A stretch of DNA of 64,000 nt, from assembly GCF_910592395.1 (NCBI RefSeq), contig NC_088310.1, positions 12,841,501-12,905,500 on the forward strand, given 5' to 3'. Position 1 is the stretch's first letter; every line of letters starts with the position of its first letter. The notes under the pieces were generated by a model. The model saw nothing but the letters and a program-made list of their open reading frames with translations. It made no database searches and was not told the origin of the DNA. This document shows positions 60,401 through 64,000 of this stretch, one piece after another. This stretch comes from Lineus longissimus (taxonomy: Eukaryota; Nemertea; Pilidiophora; Heteronemertea; Lineidae). The position numbers were made by a program, and so were the translations under genes.

Positions 60401-62001
60401 ATGAGGCACAAGAGGTGATGGGTGAAGCAGAGTTGACCTTTGCTAAGTGCACGTCCAACAACAAGGTGTTGGTGGACAAGTTTCGGAGCGACTTTGGTTC
60501 AAAGCATGTGGACAGTGAGTCTGTAAAGGTACTGGGTATGAGTTGGCTTTCCCGTGAGGATTGCTTTGTGTTTGAGGGCATTCCCCTTCCTCCCTCCGCA
60601 GAACTCAGTTGTACAAAGCGTGTTGTGTTGAGTTTCACTGCTCGACTCTTCGACCCCCTGGGGCTTCTTAGCCCTTTCATCATGATGGCAAAGATTCTTT
60701 TCCAAGAAATCTGGCGCCTTGGGTTGGGTTGGGATGAAGAGTTGCCCCCTGAGTTGAAGCTGCGTTTCATCTCATGGTTGGATGGCATTAGTGTCATCAA
60801 ACAGTGGAAAATTCCCAGATGTTACACATCAGGTGGGCCTTGGAAGGGCATTGTGGGTCTGGAGCTGCATGCATTTGGAGATTCTTCGACCCTTGGATAT
60901 GGAGCTTGTGTGTACCTTAGGATTCCCAAGTCTGATGGTACTTATGAAGTATCGCTGGTGTTTGCCAGGGCCAGGGTTGCCCCTGTCAAGCCTGTGTCCT
61001 TGCCCCGATTGGAACTCATAGCCAGCCTGTTGTGTGCTCGAATTCTTGTGTTCACTCGCTCAGCCCTGAAGTTGCCAGAAGATACGACGTATCACTGTTA
61101 TTCAGATTCTCAGGTTGCTCTAGCTTGGATCAAGGGAGACCCCTGTCGATGGAAAAGTTTTGTAGCGAACAGGGTTGGTGAGATTCAACAGCTCACCTCG
61201 CCCTCTCACTGGTCACATTGTCCAGGTCCTGAAAACCCATCAGACCTGGTTACGCGAGGGTTATCAGCCAAGAAATTGATCACTTCTGAGTCGTGGTTGC
61301 ATGGTCCTGTGTGGTTGGCGTCGTCTTCAGACTCGGTTGACTTGATTGAGGAAGATTCGGAATTGGAGAATTGTGATGAATCGGTCTCAAGTCTTCTAGT
61401 GCCTGTTGGTGGTGAAGTTGTGAAACAGGAACCGGCAATCTCTCAGTTGTTTGACTTGAACAACTTGAAGTCCTATCCAAGGACAATTCGGCTTGTGGCT
61501 TTAGTGATGAGGTTCTGTCACAACCTACGGTCTGCTGCTTGTGATAGAAGGTTAGGACAGCTGTCTCAGGATGAGAGGTCGAAGGCCCAGGTTCAGTTGT
61601 TCAGGTTGATGCAGGATGCTTCTTATCACCGTGAGATAGAAGCTCTGAGAAAGGGTAAACCCCTCCCAAGGGATTCTGCTCACAAGGAGTTGGACCCCTT
61701 CTTGGATAAGACTGGATTGTTGAGAATGAAGGGACGTCTCCAGTTTTCTGAGCTCAGTTATGATAGTAAACACCCAATCATTCTGCCCAAGGGACGAGTG
61801 TCCTACTTGCTGGTCAGATTTCAGCATTTCCTCATGAAACATGCTGGAGTCACCACTCTACTGACTGCCTTGAGGTCCAACTACTGGATAGTAGGCCTGA
61901 GACAGTTGGCCAAACATGTCTGTAAGGAATGTGTTCCATGCAGAATAGTTGAGGCGAGGGCATGTAATCAAGTCATGGCCCCCTCCCCGGATTTCGAGTA
62001 A
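57445..62001 (+). CDS. BEL/Pao retrotransposon gag-pol polyprotein (gag to integrase zinc domain)
   Basis: A single 1518-codon frame, starting at the first ATG after the primer site (MPENEAGVPEG). Order: gag with a coiled, charged N-terminus; zinc knuckles near residues 382-455 (CGVCGKTHQTEKCW and CFRCLGKSHFAKGC); a Ser/Gly-rich linker; aspartic protease with FDSGSD near 541; reverse transcriptase with DVTKAFLQIGV near 895, FGNKASPFLLNA and the catalytic YMDDF near 966; RNase H with AFGDSS near 1144 and YSDSQVALAWI near 1218; and the H-C-C-C start of the integrase (CKECVPCR) near 1500. Length and order are those of complete BEL/Pao elements. The frame ends early at 62001, within a C-rich stretch just before the integrase core, while coding sequence continues in another frame. 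The protein acts in reverse transcription and packaging of the element's own RNA. Confidence 0.93.
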   Translation: MPENEAGVPEGRDAVRKSRSAAKGWVTRASNALKRACKDARQPFGKDAVSKVAIESCINDFDRYLVSFEKAQSEVEMTIEDELAQEQDIDQAFAFISEAKQSRHEAQIMLEEIVTRMSKGPKSKDSNDDFDDGASCASNSSMASMGRVRLPKLELPTFSGVITEWQSFWDQFTALVDENESIPEISKFSYLSSLLEGEAKCVIKGLPVTEENYHIASKLLTDRYGRRERIIFTHVQALLNASMPGHGQGGKMVGNRVSALWRLQDELLLHIRSLQALGIEGSEYGFLLTPLILSRLPNDIRMEWARESDGREADLEFLLDFMKREINRRERSETFKVLTKTDNVGTQGHGIDATADMAEDKQRVATASALQSHSVASHSGGNSCGVCGKTHQTEKCWGLLNLPVSERHSKVQSCKLCFRCLGKSHFAKGCIAQCSKCKGRHHAILCNGGSGKVNKARQSGSPSVSKTQSGDSKGTGKSSSSDTGVKTPEKSKGQDTGTMKANMHSISAGSSVNSGSRVNTVLQTAKVKIVGRQGCTEATLMFDSGSDRSYITSSMVKRVKPEWVGTEPISYAACGCNTPSVERQCNIYNVHLSGSHTGSGENISLNVAEVPVICNPLVRPLVPCELLNILGSDIQLADSVSENREITVDILVGLDLYWKLMKPQRFRQVGGLVAQESCFGWVLSGSWSDSGGGVQSVQSGACSVSPQLMCLGNVGDSDLRRFWDLESVGISLTEQETLNPKIDPVLKHFSENVQKNGSRYQVALPWKSETAKGRLLNNEAMAWKRLKQLNRRFDGDPELKQRYDQVFREYESSGFIVEVLAHEMENPNPTFYLPHRPVVREDSLTTKVRPVFDASASGYNGVSLNDCLETGPSLLASLVDILIRFRRWPVAITADVTKAFLQIGVRPEDQDAHRFLWDDGGRVRVMKFVRVPFGNKASPFLLNATIRHHLDSYPPSEVVQELKDNIYMDDFLSGCDEATRGCEVFDEAQEVMGEAELTFAKCTSNNKVLVDKFRSDFGSKHVDSESVKVLGMSWLSREDCFVFEGIPLPPSAELSCTKRVVLSFTARLFDPLGLLSPFIMMAKILFQEIWRLGLGWDEELPPELKLRFISWLDGISVIKQWKIPRCYTSGGPWKGIVGLELHAFGDSSTLGYGACVYLRIPKSDGTYEVSLVFARARVAPVKPVSLPRLELIASLLCARILVFTRSALKLPEDTTYHCYSDSQVALAWIKGDPCRWKSFVANRVGEIQQLTSPSHWSHCPGPENPSDLVTRGLSAKKLITSESWLHGPVWLASSSDSVDLIEEDSELENCDESVSSLLVPVGGEVVKQEPAISQLFDLNNLKSYPRTIRLVALVMRFCHNLRSAACDRRLGQLSQDERSKAQVQLFRLMQDASYHREIEALRKGKPLPRDSAHKELDPFLDKTGLLRMKGRLQFSELSYDSKHPIILPKGRVSYLLVRFQHFLMKHAGVTTLLTALRSNYWIVGLRQLAKHVCKECVPCRIVEARACNQVMAPSPDFE

Positions 62002-62048
62002 AGGATGCTCCTTGCTTCGCGGTCACTGGCCTTGACCATGGTGGCCCA

Positions 62049-63140
62049 TTGTTTTGTATAGATTTTCCCAAGAAGAAATTCTATATCCTGTTGTTCACTT
62101 GCGCGGTGGTCCGGGCTGTCCACCTTGAGCTCACAGACTCATTGAACCTACCTGATTGTATCCTGGCGATTCGGAGGTTTGCTGCTCGGAGGGGTCTCCC
62201 CTCTGAGTTCCATTCTGATAATGCAGCCACGTTCACTGGGGCAGATACTTTGTTGCAGCAGTATTTTGGTCCCCATAGTCCAAAGTGGAATTTCATCGCC
62301 CCAAGGTCCCCATGGTGGGGAGGGTTCTGGGAGCGGCTTGTGGGTTCAGTGAAGCGGTCTCTGAGGAAATCGCTGGGTAAGAAATCACTGACTCGATCAG
62401 AGCTTGAGACTACGTTGCATGAGGTAGAGGCAAATGTCAACTCGCGACCTTTGACCTTCGTTGGTGACAGTTTGGATTCCCCAAACCCCTTGACACCTTC
62501 ACACTTCCTCATTGGTAGGCCCGCTGGATTTCAAGTTGAGATTGCGAAGGATTCTCTCAATAATCCTGAGGTTGTGCTCGCGAAGGATTTGGGTGCTCGA
62601 GAAGCAGTCCGTCAAGCTAGGCTGGATGATTTCTGGAAGGTGTGGAGCGATGACTATTTGAGAAACCTTCCCCCTGTGTCTAAGAAATTTCAGGCTTCTT
62701 GCAATGTGAAGGTTGGATCAGTAGTGTTGATCAGAGAGGATCATGTCCCTCGGATGTCTTGGCCCCTAGCTGTGGTCACTGAGACCTTTCCTGGTAGGGA
62801 TGGCATTGTGAGAAGTGTTCGCCTGAAGACTGCCACTGGGTTTCTCACTAGATCTGTTCAGAGATTACATGACCTTGAAATCAGTGCACCCCTGCCTAAC
62901 CAAGATTCTGATGCTTCTGAAACCAATAATGTTGATTTGAATGAATCCTTCAGTCAGGACCTTGTCGCTGACTTGAGAGGAAATCTTGATACTGATGTTG
63001 ACACTGAGGCAGTCTCTGTCGTTGAGACAAGCACAGAGACCCCCTCTAGGCCTAGTTGTGAATCTGATGATAGCGTTGCTGTAGCGAAGACTACTAGAAC
63101 TGGCCGGGTCGTTAGACCACGGGATAGATTGGATCTGTGA
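62049..63140 (+). CDS. BEL/Pao integrase core and C-terminal domain (frame-shifted continuation)
   Basis: This continues the polyprotein in a different frame from about 61980. It shows RAVHLELTDSLN, FHSDNAATFTGA (second catalytic Asp) and PWWGGFWERLVGSVK (catalytic Glu), then NSRPLTF and PLTPSHFLIGRP. The C-terminal DUF5641-type block follows (VGSVVLIREDHVPRMSWPL, SVRLKTATGFLTRSVQRL), then an acidic tail to the stop at 63140. All expected blocks are present with no further stops. The break with the upstream frame is one base in a C run near 61978-61990, either a real disabling mutation, a programmed shift or an assembly error. Confidence 0.9.
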   Translation: MFCIDFPKKKFYILLFTCAVVRAVHLELTDSLNLPDCILAIRRFAARRGLPSEFHSDNAATFTGADTLLQQYFGPHSPKWNFIAPRSPWWGGFWERLVGSVKRSLRKSLGKKSLTRSELETTLHEVEANVNSRPLTFVGDSLDSPNPLTPSHFLIGRPAGFQVEIAKDSLNNPEVVLAKDLGAREAVRQARLDDFWKVWSDDYLRNLPPVSKKFQASCNVKVGSVVLIREDHVPRMSWPLAVVTETFPGRDGIVRSVRLKTATGFLTRSVQRLHDLEISAPLPNQDSDASETNNVDLNESFSQDLVADLRGNLDTDVDTEAVSVVETSTETPSRPSCESDDSVAVAKTTRTGRVVRPRDRLDL

Positions 63141-63474
63141 AGATATGGTATAGTGTAACTATCTGTCTTGAGGTGCGTTGAGTTTCTAAAGGTGACTTTC
63201 TGTAAATTCCGTACTCTTGCTGTTGAACTTGAATTTGTCTGCATTGGTTATCTGTCTGATACACTTTCTTCTACCAGTAATTGTAGGATTTTAGTAGGAT
63301 GTGCTGAATTTGCCACAATATTGGGTATAGGTACAATCAGAGACAAGCCTATCGGCGTCTGATTCACAATGTGGTTTGTGAGGAGTGTCATAGTCGTCAA
63401 CAGTGTAGCTTACGTATTTCGAAGACCAGTGGAATTGGCGGCGTCAAATTATTAGTGAAATTTATAATTTACAA
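63141..63474 (+). other. BEL/Pao 3' UTR and candidate 3' LTR start
   Basis: A purine-rich GTGAGGAG is followed by TGTCATAG at 63386, which looks like a polypurine tract and an LTR start. I could not match it to sequence before the primer-binding site, so LTR pairing is unproven. The 3' LTR may be cut short by the LINE tail that follows. Confidence 0.35.
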
Positions 63475-63560
63475 ATTACAAATTACAAATCGTTTATTGA
63501 AACCGTGTAAAAAGTTACATTTTACATAAGATGAAAGTACAATGACCATAAGCATGATGA
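63475..63560 (-). mobile_element. LINE 3' tail on the minus strand
   Basis: The minus strand reads ACGGTTTCAATAAACG followed by ATTTGTAATTTGTAATTTG, that is, a polyadenylation-like AATAAA and a short tandem tail, as at the 3' end of non-LTR elements. No coding part is left. Confidence 0.45.
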
Positions 63561-63650
63561 ACTAAATAACTGGTGTGACATTGTTGTGGATTTGGTGGTG
63601 TGCAGCTGGAGGAGTGGACAATGTCACAACCAGGGTTCCTACATTATGTA

Positions 63651-64000
63651 CAGTGGAACCTCCGTTAGTAGACACCTCTCTATTAAAGACAACCTTTCCA
63701 ATAAGGACACTGGTTTTGGTCCCAAATTGGTTGTTTCCATTCAATTTTGACTTCTCTAATCAGTCTTTGGGTGTTCCGAATGCTTGACACATTTCGAACA
63801 TGTTTTGGTTGGAAACAACCCTACAGTCTTGCACTTATGGCTGAATGAATGACAGTGCATTTTCGTGTAAGCTCGGTGACGAAATGCTGCGACACTATTC
63901 GTCACCAACATGCTTGATGGGTGGTGCCATCTGCACAAAGGACGATGAATTAAATAACTGATGTGACATTGTCGCTGCATTTGCAGGTGTCCACATCGAG
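63651..64000 (+). mobile_element. pogo/Tigger-type MITE, left end (runs off or decays before the window edge)
   Basis: CAGTGGAACCTCCGTTAG directly after TA matches the usual pogo/Tigger terminal sequence (CAGTNGAACCTC). No matching right end was found before 64000. Sequence at 63944-63975 (GATGAATTAAATAACTGATG) repeats 63556-63587 with few changes, so a 388-bp spaced direct duplication flanks this element. Confidence 0.6.

Noticed and set aside
60342-60800. Antisense 152-codon ORF
   Set aside because: Shadow of the reverse transcriptase/RNase H coding sequence.
62081-62512. Antisense 143-codon ORF
   Set aside because: Shadow of the BEL/Pao integrase on the other strand.

Overview
The window is eukaryotic DNA, most likely from a marine invertebrate. 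Genes are sparse and split by GT..AG introns, noncoding DNA is long and AT-rich, and there are no bacterial-style operons. The transposon mix (BEL/Pao, CR1-like and RTE-like LINEs, Tc1/mariner, pogo/Tigger, PIF/Harbinger, KDZ/Zisupton, hAT-like and many hairpin MITEs) and the repeated use of TACATGTA and AGGCCT words fit an echinoderm, hemichordate, brachiopod or mollusc. The sequence alone does not settle which.

Layout. 0.4-6 kb: a Tc1/mariner remnant and a pogo/Tigger-type transposase pseudogene. 6-15 kb: a 791-bp TA-flanked MITE, foldback elements and LINE fragments. 18-19 kb: a decayed BEL/Pao integrase. 19.8-27.4 kb: a beta-1,3-galactosyltransferase-type gene on the minus strand, cut by a 683-bp inverted-repeat element and by a 1.85-kb segment. 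Its 3' part is duplicated 6.2 kb away, and that copy keeps the uninterrupted site. A TTAA-flanked element and its internal-deletion derivative lie between the copies. 31.1-35 kb: two PIF/Harbinger elements, one with an array of about 11-bp subterminal repeats. 35.4-39.2 kb: two more pogo/Tigger pseudogenes, one split by about 1 kb of ATTCGATT palindromes. 40-42.1 kb: a Ty3/gypsy scrap, a decayed Harbinger gene pair and a 143-bp tandem repeat. 43.5-48 kb: a hAT-like element and a multi-exon KDZ-like gene that lacks its catalytic core. 48.7-54.4 kb: an 88-bp satellite and a small spliced chromodomain gene on the minus strand, the best candidate for an intact host gene. 56.3-57.1 kb: the 3' exon of an uncharacterised gene with a TGCD motif. 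57.4-63.4 kb: a nearly intact BEL/Pao retrotransposon.

Almost everything else is mobile DNA at different stages of decay. The host-type genes are the galactosyltransferase (broken as assembled), the chromodomain gene and possibly the TGCD-motif gene. Several reading-frame breaks are single-base changes in short repeats, two of them in C runs, so some apparent pseudogenes could be assembly errors. No rRNA, intact tRNA or CRISPR array was seen.
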